Origin: Porphyrobacter sp. TH134
GTDB taxonomy: Bacteria; Pseudomonadota; Alphaproteobacteria; Sphingomonadales; Sphingomonadaceae
Reading direction: 5' to 3'
DNA length: 64,000 nucleotides
Assembly: GCF_002855495.1 (NCBI RefSeq)
Contig: NZ_PKRO01000009.1
Span: 1-64,000 of the forward strand
The stretch's first letter is position 1; each line of letters starts with the position of its first letter. The translations under genes were made by a program, and so were the position numbers. Of this stretch, positions 7,951-20,932 are shown piece by piece. The notes beneath the pieces were generated by a model, which worked only from the letters and a program-made list of their open reading frames with translations, had not been told where the DNA came from and searched no databases.

Positions 7951-8435
7951 TCCGAACAGGCCGCCGGTGAGGCCGCTGCCGCACAGCGCGGGCCGGCGGC
8001 GCTGGAAGGCCGGACGGATTGAGCGACGGTGCAGGTGGGCTGACCGAGCAACCCGGCATAGCGGCAGCTGGCTTGCGCAGCGGGCGGCGCTGGTTCCAGC
8101 ATCCCCTGCATCAGCATCTCGCTTGTCCCATCAATCCCGGCAAGAACTTGTTCGGCCCGGCGATAGGCGCTGACTTCGGCGTGAAGTTCGCCAAGCGACG
8201 CCGCTGCGTGAAACGCTTCGCGCCGCGCCGCACGCTCGGCCTGCTGGCATGGCATGGCAGACGCAGCACCCGCCTGCGATTCGGCAGCCGCAGCGGCGGC
8301 GACGGTGCCAATCGGCCCTGCCACCCGTGCCCCGCCAGTGTCGGCAAGCCCGCCTTGCCAGCGCCCCAGCGCCCAGGCTGCAAAGACCGCGCCCATGATC
8401 CCGCCCAGCATCGCCGAGCTTGCGAATAAATCCAT
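7914..8435 (-). CDS. Hypothetical protein, single N-terminal membrane segment
   Basis: A 173-residue protein beginning MDLFASSAMLGGIMGAVFAA, one membrane anchor, followed by an Ala-rich helical stretch (residues about 45-105, AAAESQAGAASAMPC then AERAARREAFHAAAS) and a Cys/Pro-rich tail. The ATG at 8435 has a strong GGGGAGG ribosome site 5 nt upstream on the minus strand, the best support that the gene is real. Composition is biased and I recognise no family. The 3' end overlaps the convergent gene by 37 nt, so the tail could be partly fortuitous. Confidence 0.5.
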   Translation of the reverse strand: MDLFASSAMLGGIMGAVFAAWALGRWQGGLADTGGARVAGPIGTVAAAAAAESQAGAASAMPCQQAERAARREAFHAAASLGELHAEVSAYRRAEQVLAGIDGTSEMLMQGMLEPAPPAAQASCRYAGLLGQPTCTVAQSVRPSSAAGPRCAAAASPAACSDHPSAASAFSRV

Positions 8436-8642
8436 GACTACCTCCCCGTCCAATCCATCCCTCGGGCCTCCCGCAGCCTTCTGGGAAATCACATCGCCAT
8501 CACGCCGCGCCGATCCCCTCCAGAATCGGTGCGGCGGCACGGATGGTGCCGCAGTGTTGGTCGAGAATGAATACGGGGTGCTACCTAAGCAGGACCCCGT
8601 GGCCGTGTCACATTACCGAAAGGTTTCGCCGGGCCAGCTGCG

Positions 8643-9617
8643 TCAGTGTCTGGCCATCGCCTGCATCCGGGCGATGATCTCTTCCGCCTGAAGCATGATG
8701 CGGTCGATCAGTTCCTGACAGGTCGGGATATCGTGGATCAGGCCGGCGACCATACCGCAGCTCCACGCGCCCGCGTCCATGGTGCCTTCGGTCATGATCT
8801 TGGGGTACACGCCCGCCACTTCGGGCAGAATGTCCTGGATGGTGATGCTGTCACCCAGTTCCTTTTCCTTCACGATGAGGCGTTCGACCGCCGCATTGGT
8901 CAGCACCCGTTCGGTGTTGCGCAGCGGACGCATGACAAGGCGCGTGTCGAGTTCGCTGGCAGCCAGGATCGCCTGTTTCACATTCTCGTGCACCGGCGCT
9001 TCCTTGGTGGCGATGAAGCGGGTGCCCATGTTCATCCCCTGCGCCCCCATCGCGAGGCTGGCGACAAGGCTGCGCCCGTCGGCCATCCCGCCGCTGGAAA
9101 CGAAGGGGATGTCCAGTTCATCCGCCGCGCGCGGGAGCAGGATGAAGTTGGGCACATCATCCTCGCCCGGATGGCCGCCGCATTCAAACCCGTCGACGCT
9201 CACCGCATCGCAGCCGATGTCCTGCGCTTTCAAGGAGTGGCGCACGCTGGTGCATTTGTGGATCACCTTGATCCCCGCATCCTTCAACGGCGGCAGCAGA
9301 TCGACCGGGTTGCGCCCCGCCGTTTCGACCACCTTGACCCCGCCATCGATGATCGCCTTGACGAGGCCGGGATAATCGGGCGGCGTCAGCGTCGGCAGGA
9401 TCGTGAGGTTCACGCCGAAGGGCTTGTCGGTCATGTCCTTGCAGCGCGCGATCTCGTTAGCGAGCTTTTCGGGCGTGCCCTGCGTCAGCCCGGTGATGAT
9501 CCCGAGGCCGCCCGCGTTCGACACCGCCGCTGCCATCTCGGCAAAGCCGACATAGTGCATGCCCCCCTGAATGATGGGGTGTTGGATGCCGAACATTTCA
9601 GTGATCGCGGTCTTCAT
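8643..9617 (-). CDS. Nitronate monooxygenase family flavoprotein
   Basis: A 324-residue FMN TIM-barrel protein of the 2-nitropropane dioxygenase/nitronate monooxygenase family (also includes FabK-like enoyl reductases). N-terminal FGIQHPIIQGGMHYVG is the conserved first strand with FMN contacts; GFECGGHPGEDD (about residue 152) and FVSSGGMADGRS hold the phosphate-binding Gly residues, and the catalytic-type His is in GGHPGE. Oxidises nitronates or related toxic nitro compounds with oxygen; the substrate here is not determinable. Start ATG 9617 (MKTAITEMFG). Its promoter region is shared with the divergent PAP2-like gene. Confidence 0.88.
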   Translation of the reverse strand: MKTAITEMFGIQHPIIQGGMHYVGFAEMAAAVSNAGGLGIITGLTQGTPEKLANEIARCKDMTDKPFGVNLTILPTLTPPDYPGLVKAIIDGGVKVVETAGRNPVDLLPPLKDAGIKVIHKCTSVRHSLKAQDIGCDAVSVDGFECGGHPGEDDVPNFILLPRAADELDIPFVSSGGMADGRSLVASLAMGAQGMNMGTRFIATKEAPVHENVKQAILAASELDTRLVMRPLRNTERVLTNAAVERLIVKEKELGDSITIQDILPEVAGVYPKIMTEGTMDAGAWSCGMVAGLIHDIPTCQELIDRIMLQAEEIIARMQAMARH

Positions 9618-9755
9618 GGCGCATGGTCTCCCGTCCAAAGCTGTGCTTGGCTGGCAGACAAGCGGAGTTGCACGAGGCTTTCAAGCCTGCTTTTGCAAGG
9701 CCGCCACGACAGTGCCCGAAGTCGTAGCGTCACCCGCTTCAAAGAGTCTGTTTCC

Positions 9756-10373
9756 ATGCGCACCGCCAGCCTGCTTGCCGCCATCGCCTGCGTTCTGGGC
9801 AGTGCCAGCCTGCTGCTGCAAGGGCCCTTGCCGGGCGATGTTGCCGTGACACGGGCACTCCAGCAGGTCTTGGGCGCGGCGCCCGCTTGGGCTGGTTGGC
9901 TGACCACAACGGCCAAGGCGCCGCTGCTGTGGGGCGCGATCGCGGCGGCAGGGTGGCTGGCGTGGCGGGTGCAGGGTCTGCGCGGCGCGCTGGCTGTGCC
10001 GCTGGCCTATGCTTTTGCCTTTGGAACCGATCAGGCCCTGCGCGCGGCGCTGTTTGTTCCGCGGCCCGATGCAGCGCTGGTGGCTGTGGCTGATCCGGCC
10101 GGATCAAGCGGGCTGCCATCCACCTTCGGCCTTGTTTACGGGGCGATGCTGGGGGCAGCATTGCTGGCACGCGGGTCTGCGCGCCAGCACTGGCCGGTTC
10201 GTTGGATCGCAGCCGCCTTGCTGGGAGCCGGACTGACCGCGCGGATTGTGCTGGGGGGCCACTGGCCAAGCCAGATGATCGCTTCGGCAGCGCTCGGCCT
10301 GTTGCTGGCGCTGGCGGCGCTGTACGTGACCACGCGCGTCGCCGCGCGTGTCGCCGCTCTCAGGCGCGTTTGA
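9756..10373 (+). CDS. PAP2-like membrane protein with degenerate phosphatase motifs
   Basis: A 205-residue protein with about six membrane helices and the layout of type 2 phosphatidic acid phosphatases. The three PAP2 motifs are recognisable but changed: motif 1 RAALFVPRP has Arg for the usual Lys; motif 2 LPSTFG lacks the PSGH histidine; motif 3 ARIVLGGHWPSQ keeps Arg and His but has Gln for the final Asp. Since the motif 2 His acts as general acid and the motif 3 Asp orients the nucleophilic His, activity may be lost or altered. Its last 14 nt overlap the convergent yceI gene. Confidence 0.7.
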   Translation: MRTASLLAAIACVLGSASLLLQGPLPGDVAVTRALQQVLGAAPAWAGWLTTTAKAPLLWGAIAAAGWLAWRVQGLRGALAVPLAYAFAFGTDQALRAALFVPRPDAALVAVADPAGSSGLPSTFGLVYGAMLGAALLARGSARQHWPVRWIAAALLGAGLTARIVLGGHWPSQMIASAALGLLLALAALYVTTRVAARVAALRRV

Positions 10374-11001
10374 ACGAGAGCGCGAAGGTCACCGGCACCG
10401 CGGGCGTGATCGACGGCAGCTGCGCCAGGGCGCGCAATTCGCCCACTTCATCGGTGAGGCCGAACATGTCGGTGGAGATGATGACGGGCGCGGTCGGCAC
10501 CACGGTCACCCGGTCAGCCGCGACGCGGGTGACGAGCACATCGGTCGCGATATCGCCGGTCGCACCCTTGATGGCGACGCTGGCCTTGAGGGGCCGGGTC
10601 AGCGATTGGCCGACCGCGAGCCCGGCAAAAGCCGCCGGATCAAGCTTGGCTGTCACGGTCGCCTGCGGGAATTCGGCCACGCCGAAAAAGATCTCCCGCA
10701 TCCGTTCGTTGCGAACATCGACCCCGGTGTTGACCGAGGCGAGGTCGATACTGAGTGTCGCGGTACCATCGGCCGCGACCCGGCCTGACAGCGTGTCGAA
10801 ACCATTGGCTTCGGCCACTTCGCCCGCCTTGATGCTGACATAGCTGAGGCGCGAGCCAGCCGGATCGAGCGTCCAGTCGTTCTGGGTGACGGCAGCGGTC
10901 GCCGCCGCATCGCCCTTTGGCGCATCGGCCTCGGGCCCCGCACAGGCTGCCAGGCCGAGCGCAAGCGCGGCGGCACAGGCAAGGGGGCAGAAATTCGGCA
11001 T
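10360..11001 (-). CDS. YceI family lipoprotein
   Basis: A 213-residue protein with a lipoprotein signal peptide (MPNFCPLACAAALALGLAAC; lipobox LAAC, Cys at about residue 20). The mature part follows the YceI beta-barrel pattern: WTLDPAGSRLSYVSIKAGEV, LASVNTGVDVRNERMREIFF, then FPQATVTAKL. YceI proteins are lipocalin-like periplasmic barrels that bind isoprenoid or amphipathic molecules. The variant here, with the NxGxxxRNERM block, matches the subgroup with an N-terminal extension. Ligand unknown. A GTG at 11004 immediately precedes the chosen ATG. Confidence 0.85.
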   Translation of the reverse strand: MPNFCPLACAAALALGLAACAGPEADAPKGDAAATAAVTQNDWTLDPAGSRLSYVSIKAGEVAEANGFDTLSGRVAADGTATLSIDLASVNTGVDVRNERMREIFFGVAEFPQATVTAKLDPAAFAGLAVGQSLTRPLKASVAIKGATGDIATDVLVTRVAADRVTVVPTAPVIISTDMFGLTDEVGELRALAQLPSITPAVPVTFALSFKRA

Positions 11002-11110
11002 CACAACGCAAACCCTTTCAAGCAGGTAGACGCGCGAGCGTTATGCGATTCCCGGGCGCGCCGAAAGGGGCTGATCGGCGCAAGCCCCGCCCACGGCGGC
11101 ACGCAGCGCC

Positions 11111-12712
11111 TTATTCCCACTCGATGGTGCCGGGCGGCTTCGACGTGTAATCATACACCACCCGGTTGATGCCCTGCACCTCGTTGACGATGCGCGTGGC
11201 GACGCGGGTCAGGAAGCTGGCATCGTAGGGGAAAACATCTGCCGTCATCCCGTCGGTCGACGTCACGGCGCGCAAGGCGCAGACCGAATCATATGTGCGC
11301 GCATCGCCCATAACCCCGACAGTCTTGACCGGCAGCAGCACCGCAAAGGCCTGCCAGATCGCATCATACAGCCCGGCGCTGCGGATCTCGTCGAGGTAGA
11401 TCGCGTCGGCCTTGCGCAGGATATCGCAGCGCTCCTTCGTGACCTCGCCGGGGATGCGGATCGCAAGGCCCGGGCCGGGGAAGGGATGGCGGCCGACGAA
11501 GGCATCGGGCAGGCCGAGTTCCCGCCCCAGATCGCGCACTTCGTCCTTGAACAATTCGCGCAAGGGTTCGACCAGCTGCATGTTCATGCGTTCGGGCAGG
11601 CCGCCGACATTGTGATGGCTCTTGATCGTGACGCTCGGCCCGCCGGTGAAGGACACGCTTTCGATCACATCGGGGTAGAGCGTGCCCTGCGCGAGGAAAT
11701 CCGCCCCGCCGATTTTCTTGGCCTCGGCCTCGAACACATCGATGAAGGTCTTGCCGATGAACTTGCGCTTGGCCTCCGGGTCGGTGAGGCCGGCGAGGCC
11801 ATCGAGGAACAGCTCCTCGGCATCCACGTGCACCAGCGGGATGTTGTAGTGATCGCGGAACAAGGTGACGACCTGTTCGGCCTCGTTCATGCGCATCAAC
11901 CCGTGGTCGACGAACACGCAGGTCAACTGGTCACCGATCGCTTCGTGGATCAGCACCGCCGCGACCGCCGAATCGACGCCGCCGGAAAGGCCGCAAATGA
12001 CGCGTTTGTCGCCGACTTGCGCACGGATTTCGGCGATCTTGGTCTGGCGGAACTCGGCCATCGTCCAGTCGCCCGCCAGCCCGCAGACGTGGCGCACGAA
12101 GTTGGCGATCAGCCGCGCGCCATCGGGGGTGTGAACCACCTCGGGGTGGAACTGGGTGCCGTAGAACTTGCGCGCCTCATCGGCGATGACGGCAAAGGGT
12201 GCGCCGTCCGATGTGGCGACGATATCGAAACCCGGCGCGAACTGGGTGACCTTGTCGCCGTGGCTCATCCACACCTGGTGGCGCGAGCCGACCTCCCACA
12301 GGCCGTTGAACAGGGCGCAATCGGCGGTGACGGTCAGGAAGGCCCGGCCAAATTCGCCGCCCTCCCCTGTTTCATGGCCGGGCCGCACTTCGCCGCCTAG
12401 CTGGTGGGTCATCACCTGCTGACCATAACAAATGCCGAGGATGGGAACGCCCGCCTCGAACAGGGCCTGCGGTGCACGGGGGCTGCCATCGGCGGGCACG
12501 CTGGCGGGCGATCCTGACAGAATGATGCCTTTCGGACGCATCCGCCGGAACGCCGCTTCGGCCTGGGTGAAGGGCGCGATCTCGGAATAGACCCCGGCTT
12601 CGCGCACCCTGCGGGCGATCAACTGGGTCACTTGCGACCCGAAATCGACGATCAGGATCGAATCGGTGACGGCGAAATCGCCTGCGGGGGCTTCAGAAGG
12701 GTGCGCGCTCAT
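11111..12712 (-). CDS. guaA: GMP synthase (glutamine-hydrolysing)
   Basis: Converts XMP to GMP using glutamine and ATP. A 533-residue protein with an N-terminal class I glutamine amidotransferase domain (nucleophile Cys in GICYGQQVM, catalytic His and Glu in FHPEVVH), a PP-loop ATP pyrophosphatase domain ([14 protein letters not shown], about residue 240) and the C-terminal dimerisation domain ending in [14 protein letters not shown], the invariant GuaA C-terminus. Length is normal (about 520). The ATG at 12712 adds a short N-terminal extension before [11 protein letters not shown]. guaB is not in the window. Confidence 0.97.
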   Translation of the reverse strand: MSAHPSEAPAGDFAVTDSILIVDFGSQVTQLIARRVREAGVYSEIAPFTQAEAAFRRMRPKGIILSGSPASVPADGSPRAPQALFEAGVPILGICYGQQVMTHQLGGEVRPGHETGEGGEFGRAFLTVTADCALFNGLWEVGSRHQVWMSHGDKVTQFAPGFDIVATSDGAPFAVIADEARKFYGTQFHPEVVHTPDGARLIANFVRHVCGLAGDWTMAEFRQTKIAEIRAQVGDKRVICGLSGGVDSAVAAVLIHEAIGDQLTCVFVDHGLMRMNEAEQVVTLFRDHYNIPLVHVDAEELFLDGLAGLTDPEAKRKFIGKTFIDVFEAEAKKIGGADFLAQGTLYPDVIESVSFTGGPSVTIKSHHNVGGLPERMNMQLVEPLRELFKDEVRDLGRELGLPDAFVGRHPFPGPGLAIRIPGEVTKERCDILRKADAIYLDEIRSAGLYDAIWQAFAVLLPVKTVGVMGDARTYDSVCALRAVTSTDGMTADVFPYDASFLTRVATRIVNEVQGINRVVYDYTSKPPGTIEWE

Positions 12713-12982
12713 GGCGGCGAATTAAGGAGCAGCCCGTGCGCTGTCCAGCATCGCGGCACGGCCTGCCAGATTATTTTGCAGTGCAACGCAAAAGGTATCG
12801 CGGCAATACAACGAGTTCCCGAAAAACCGCACCAAAATGATTGCAATCTTTGGAACCAGTTTCGACCATTTCGCATTTGCACATTATTCTTGTGCACTGC
12901 ACCAGAGTTTCAAACAGCAACCGAATGCCGGCCAGCGGCATCGCATTTCCCGACACCCTCTCTTGCACCCGGAGTTTTCATC

Positions 12983-13300
12983 ATGCGTTTCGCTCTCCCC
13001 CTGATTGCCCTCGCCGCGCTTGCAACCCCTGCCATTGCGACGGAAACCGGCACCGTCACTGTGCGCATCGCTTACGGCGATGTTGATGTCACCACGCCGG
13101 AAGGGCGCGCCGTGATCGAAGCGCGGATCGATGCCAAGCTGCGCAAGGCCTGCACCGTCCCGGCTACCCCGCGCTATGCCTCGGGCCGCGCGTCGGTCGA
13201 CAGCCAGTGCGTGGCCGATGCCCGCACCGCAGCTCTGGCCGAAGTTGACCGCGTCGCCGCGCTTGAAGTGCGCAGCGGCCGCACCGTCGCTGCCAACTAA
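12983..13300 (+). CDS. UrcA family periplasmic protein
   Basis: A 105-residue protein with a signal peptide (MRFALPLIALAALATPAIAT) and the UrcA layout: VRIAYGDVDVTTPEGRAVIE, a helix containing LRKACTV, and a second conserved Cys in DSQCVADAR. UrcA proteins are small periplasmic proteins nearly confined to sphingomonads and caulobacters, function unknown. The two cysteines probably form a disulfide. GGAG lies 8 nt before the ATG. Followed by a bulged hairpin at 13322-13358. Confidence 0.85.
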   Translation: MRFALPLIALAALATPAIATETGTVTVRIAYGDVDVTTPEGRAVIEARIDAKLRKACTVPATPRYASGRASVDSQCVADARTAALAEVDRVAALEVRSGRTVAAN

Positions 13301-13321
13301 GCAGCGCAAGGTTTTGAAAAC

Positions 13322-13358
13322 ATGCGACCGCCGGAGCGATCCGGCGGCCGCGTCGCAT
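13322..13358 (+). terminator. Bulged hairpin after urcA
   Basis: ATGCGAC (13322-13328) and CGCCGGA (13329-13335) pair with TCCGGCG (13340-13346) and GTCGCAT (13352-13358), giving 14 base pairs with a GCGA tetraloop and a 5-nt bulge. It begins 22 nt after the urcA stop. No T-run follows, so it may be an mRNA-stabilising 3' structure as much as a terminator. Confidence 0.5.
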
Positions 13359-13791
13359 CAATCTGGCGCAGCGGTTAATTGCATTTCGCGCAACAATTTA
13401 TGGTGTTTTCGCATTTGAAGTGAGCAGGGCCAAACACCATTTCCTCTCACGAGCGGTGCGGTGCCGGGCCCTCTCTCCTACTGGCACATCCTCGCGGAAC
13501 CACCGCCCGGCAGCGATAGCCGAACACGGCTCGTTTGCCTGCCTGCCGACCCGGCAGGAGCGGCCAGCCTCCCCCCTCGCTCGGCCCTCCTGTCCTGTCA
13601 TCGCCCGGCGCACAGCCGGGCAAGCAGCACCAGAGACGCGGCCACCAATCTCCCCCCCCTTGACCGGTGGCCGCGTCTCAAGCTGCACCGCCTTCATCAC
13701 AGCGCCCGCTTTTGCCACAACTCGTCTCCCAGATCCGGGTTGATTACCTTTTTCGATTGCGATGATGAATTATTTTCAGTCTTTGTAGAGA

Positions 13792-13821
13792 TTGAAAATT
13801 GCGCGAGCATTTGTATATGAT
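13792..13821 (+). promoter_or_regulatory. Candidate sigma-70-type promoter
   Basis: TTGAAA (13792-13797) and TATGAT (13816-13821) are separated by 18 nt in the only AT-rich segment of this region, 84 nt upstream of the 27-residue peptide gene at 13905. Both hexamers are close to consensus, unusual for this GC-rich genome. Confidence 0.5.
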
Positions 13822-13904
13822 GCGCAAGCCCGGGCGATTCTCCCTCTCTCTCCCCTCGGATTGTCCGGGCTCCCCAACCACAACAAAACAGGGAAAACCG
13901 AAAC

Positions 13905-13988
13905 ATGCGTATGATCAGCGAAAAGGCTGTCGCCTTGCTGCTCGCCGTTGTCGTCAGCGGCACCGCGTTCAACACGTTCATCGTCTGA
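13905..13988 (+). CDS. 27-residue hydrophobic peptide (putative membrane mini-protein)
   Basis: The frame MRMISEKAVALLLAVVVSGT followed by AFNTFIV is a charged N-terminal patch and one hydrophobic segment of about 18 residues, enough to span a membrane once. It lies between a near-consensus promoter (13792-13821) and a strong terminator (14041-14070), which is the main argument that this is a genuine transcription unit with this frame as its content. The ribosome site (AGGGAAAA) is moderate, with its GGGA 13-nt region upstream. No family recognised. It could be a type I toxin-like or regulatory membrane peptide, or the unit could encode an RNA. Confidence 0.45.
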   Translation: MRMISEKAVALLLAVVVSGTAFNTFIV

Positions 13989-14040
13989 GGCTGCAAGCCT
14001 CTGATATCGTGTAACGCAACAGCGAAGCGAAGCATCAACC

Positions 14041-14070
14041 GGCCCGGCTCCTCACCCGAGGAGCCGGGCC
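14041..14070 (+). terminator. 13-bp hairpin terminator
   Basis: Arms 14041-14053 and 14058-14070 are perfectly complementary with a 4-nt loop (accc). It follows the mini-ORF by 52 nt and precedes the stop of the convergent acyl-CoA ligase gene (14101), so it can serve both directions. Confidence 0.7.
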
Positions 14071-14100
14071 GAGCTGTTTGTGGCGCCTGCCCAAATGGCT

Positions 14101-18418
<4,318 letters not shown>

Positions 18419-18431
18419 GCTCCCATTGCAG

Positions 18432-19571
18432 ATGGCGCACCACCCCCACCGCACCGAGGAACTGCAACAGGCCAGCTTCCTGATCATCCTTGCGGTGGTC
18501 AGCCTGCTGATGGCGGTGATCGCCTATCCCTTTGCCCAGCCCCTGCTGTGGGCCGCGCTGGCGGCCATCATGTTTCAGCCTTTGTTCCGCAATGTGCTGA
18601 GCCACATGCCAGAACGCCGCAATTCGGCGGCCGGGCTGTCGCTGCTCATCATCTTTTTTCTGGTGATGGTGCCCGCCGCATGGGTCGCCATGCTGGTGGT
18701 GGAACAGGCGCTGGTGCTGGTGGCGACGTTGCAGCAACAACCGCTCGATCTGGCGGTGATGTTCGATCAGGTTTACTCCAATCTGCCCAAGGTCGCGCGC
18801 GAAGCGATTGAGCGCAGCGGGTGGGGCAATATCGCCATGGTGCAAACCCGCCTGCAAGAACTGCTGTCCGAAAGCGCGGGCCTGATCGCCAGTCAGGCGG
18901 TGTCGATCGGCAGCGGCGCTTTAAGCTTTCTGCTGTCGTTCGGTGTGGCGCTGTATGTGATGTTCTTTCTGCTGCGCGATGGCCGGCAGATCGGGCGGAT
19001 TGTGCTGTGCGCTGTACCGGTGGAACGATCCATCGCCGACCGGCTGGCGCAGCGCTTTCTTGGCATTGTGCGCGCCACCATCAAGGGGACAGGCGTGGTC
19101 GCGCTGGTGCAGGGCGCGCTGGGCACTGTCACGTTCATGATTGCAGGTGTGCCGTCCGCGCTGTTGTTCGGCGTTATCATGGCGATCTTCGCACTGGTGC
19201 CGGTGATCGGATCTGGCGCGGTGTGGGTGCCCGCCGGGCTGTGGCTGCTGATTTCGGGCGAAACCTGGCAGGGGCTGTTCGTCCTGCTGACCGGGTTCTT
19301 CATCATCTCCTCATCCGACAACGTGCTGCGCCCGATTCTGGTGGGCCGCGACACGGGCATCCCGGATTGGATCATCCTTGTCACCACACTGGGCGGCATC
19401 AGTCTGGTCGGCTTTTCGGGCATTGTGCTGGGCCCGCTGGTGGCCGGCTTGTTCCTTGCCAGCTGGTCGATCCTGCGCGAACAGCGTGAAGCGGACGAGG
19501 AAACACAGCGCGCCAGCATCAAGGTGGATGCATCCGGCCGCGTGCCTGACGAAGCCTCGGCGGCTGGCTGA
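18432..19571 (+). CDS. AI-2E family transporter (PerM-like)
   Basis: A 379-residue inner-membrane protein. Two N-terminal helices (ASFLIILAVVSLLMAVIAY, then PLLWAALAAIMFQPLF) are followed by a soluble segment, then four to five more helices containing the family core GTVTFMIAGVPSALLFGVIM and DNVLRPILVGRDTGIP, matching the AI-2E transporter/PerM family. Members export autoinducer-2 in E. coli (TqsA) or drive Na/H exchange; the substrate here is open. The gene starts 13 nt after gyrB and is followed by the M50-type gene 4 nt downstream, so the three may be co-transcribed. Confidence 0.88.
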   Translation: MAHHPHRTEELQQASFLIILAVVSLLMAVIAYPFAQPLLWAALAAIMFQPLFRNVLSHMPERRNSAAGLSLLIIFFLVMVPAAWVAMLVVEQALVLVATLQQQPLDLAVMFDQVYSNLPKVAREAIERSGWGNIAMVQTRLQELLSESAGLIASQAVSIGSGALSFLLSFGVALYVMFFLLRDGRQIGRIVLCAVPVERSIADRLAQRFLGIVRATIKGTGVVALVQGALGTVTFMIAGVPSALLFGVIMAIFALVPVIGSGAVWVPAGLWLLISGETWQGLFVLLTGFFIISSSDNVLRPILVGRDTGIPDWIILVTTLGGISLVGFSGIVLGPLVAGLFLASWSILREQREADEETQRASIKVDASGRVPDEASAAG

Positions 19572-19575
19572 GACG

Positions 19576-20361
19576 ATGCAGCCGCTTGTCACTCCCGGCT
19601 CGCAAGGCGAGGCGATCGGCCGGCTGGTGGTCGCCGGCGTGATCGTCACGATGCTGCCCGCCCTGCCGTTTGGCGCCTATCTGATCTATCCCTTCGCGAT
19701 CCTGACAACATGGTTCCACGAGATGGGCCACGGTCTGACCGCGCTGCTGCTGGGCCAGCATTTCGAACAGCTGCTGATCTTTCCCAATGGGTCCGGCGTC
19801 GCTGAAAGCCGGGTCAATGGCGATGCCTCGCGCCTTGTTCATGCCGCGATTGCAGCGGGCGGGCCGCTCGCGCCGAGCGCGGTGGGTGCCGGCCTGATCG
19901 TGGCCAGCGCGCATCCCAAGGCTTGGCGCCCGGTGCTGTGGCTGGCTGCGGCCGCCATCCTGCTGAGCGTCATCATCTGGGTGCGATCCCCGACCGGTTA
20001 CTGGGCCTTGCCGCTGGTGGCTGTCATTCTGGCCGGGGTCGCATGGCGCGGATCGCCGGCCTTCACCCGCTTTTCGCTGCAATTCCTCGGCGTGCTGGGC
20101 GCGCTCAGCATGCTGCGCGACTGGGGCTATCTGTTCACGGAGCAGGCGGTGATCGGCGGGCAGGCCATGCTGTCCGACACAGGTCAGATCGAAGCGGTGC
20201 TGGGCCTTGCCCACTGGTTCTGGGCCGGGGTGATCCTGCTGATTTCGGGCACAATGGTGGGCGCGGCGCTGAAATATGCCCTCAACGAAAAGCGCCTGCG
20301 CCCGCCGCCGCGCAAGCTGCCCGCCAACGTCCTCCAGTTCAAACGCGATCCCCGCAGGTAA
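19576..20361 (+). CDS. M50 family membrane metallopeptidase-like protein
   Basis: A 261-residue protein with about seven membrane segments and an intramembrane zinc motif HEMGH (WFHEMGHGLTALLLG, residues about 49-63), as in the M50B peptidase family. The third ligand, usually an Asp or Asn in the C-terminal half, cannot be assigned with certainty; NPDG-like sequence is absent. Related bacterial proteins are annotated only by domain. Start ATG 19576 is 4 nt after the AI-2E stop. It may be a protease cleaving membrane-bound substrates, but that is inference from the motif. Confidence 0.75.
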   Translation: MQPLVTPGSQGEAIGRLVVAGVIVTMLPALPFGAYLIYPFAILTTWFHEMGHGLTALLLGQHFEQLLIFPNGSGVAESRVNGDASRLVHAAIAAGGPLAPSAVGAGLIVASAHPKAWRPVLWLAAAAILLSVIIWVRSPTGYWALPLVAVILAGVAWRGSPAFTRFSLQFLGVLGALSMLRDWGYLFTEQAVIGGQAMLSDTGQIEAVLGLAHWFWAGVILLISGTMVGAALKYALNEKRLRPPPRKLPANVLQFKRDPRR

Positions 20362-20422
20362 GCAGCAACGCTGACGCTTGTGTCAGTGCCACCGCAGCAA
20401 CGGGCGCGTTAGCTTGCCCGGC

Positions 20423-20932
20423 ATGGACATCGCAGAAATCGCCGACCGGCTGGCCATTGCCGAAACCCTCGCCCTGTATTGCCGCGGGATTGACCGCTGC
20501 GATCCCGATCAGCTTGCCGCCGCCTTCACGCCCGGTGCGCAGATTGATTATGGCGACGGCGCCAACCCGATCGCCGCGGTGATCCCCGGTCTGATGGCCG
20601 GCCTTGGCGCCATGCGGCTGACCCAGCACAATATCAGCAACACGGTGATGCGGATCGCGGGCGAAACCGCCAGAGCGGAAACGCATTGCGTTGCGCTCCA
20701 CATCATCCCCGCGCCCGGGGGCGAGATCGAACTGGTGGTCGGCGGGCGCTATCTCGATCGCCTCGAAAAGCACGCGGGTCGCTGGCAGATTGCCGAGCGG
20801 GTCTATGTCATGGACTGGACCCGCTCCGCGCCGGCAACGCTGCAATGGGAAGGCGGGCTGTTCGACAGCTTGCAGCGACGCGGCGCGCGCGGGGACGATG
20901 ACCCGTCAGCCGCGTGGTGGGCCGAGGCCTAG
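20423..20932 (+). CDS. SnoaL-like / nuclear transport factor 2 fold protein
   Basis: A 169-residue alpha+beta cone-fold protein. The N-terminus EIADRLAIAETLALYCRGID followed by RCDPDQLAAAFTPGAQIDYG is the classic SnoaL_4 start, with Tyr and Asp residues at the positions that act in dehydratases and isomerases of this family. The pattern HNISNTVMRIAGETARAETH completes the fold. Many sphingomonads have dozens of these near steroid, terpene or aromatic degradation genes. The adjacent convergent TetR regulator overlaps by 4 nt at the stops. Substrate unknown. Confidence 0.8.
   Translation: MDIAEIADRLAIAETLALYCRGIDRCDPDQLAAAFTPGAQIDYGDGANPIAAVIPGLMAGLGAMRLTQHNISNTVMRIAGETARAETHCVALHIIPAPGGEIELVVGGRYLDRLEKHAGRWQIAERVYVMDWTRSAPATLQWEGGLFDSLQRRGARGDDDPSAAWWAEA

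Larger units (their letters stand above)
13301..13904. other. Gene-poor 600-nt stretch with hairpins
   Basis: No convincing protein gene. It contains the urcA hairpin (13322-13358), a small stem at 13542-13558 (7-bp arms, 3-nt loop), a perfect 14-bp inverted repeat (13633-13646 with 13666-13679, 19-nt loop) and, from 13740, an AT-rich region holding a promoter-like sequence that serves the 27-residue peptide gene. An untranslated RNA between 13380 and 13690 is possible. The short open frames here have codon and composition patterns unlike the neighbouring genes. Confidence 0.5.

Noticed and set aside
8646..9755. Upstream 370 codons in frame with the PAP2-like gene
   Set aside because: This part is antisense to the nitronate monooxygenase gene. 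The hydrophobic PAP2-like protein begins at the ATG 9756.
13398..13743. Short open frames on both strands in the gene-poor stretch
   Set aside because: No ribosome sites, odd composition and they cross strong inverted repeats; more likely non-coding.
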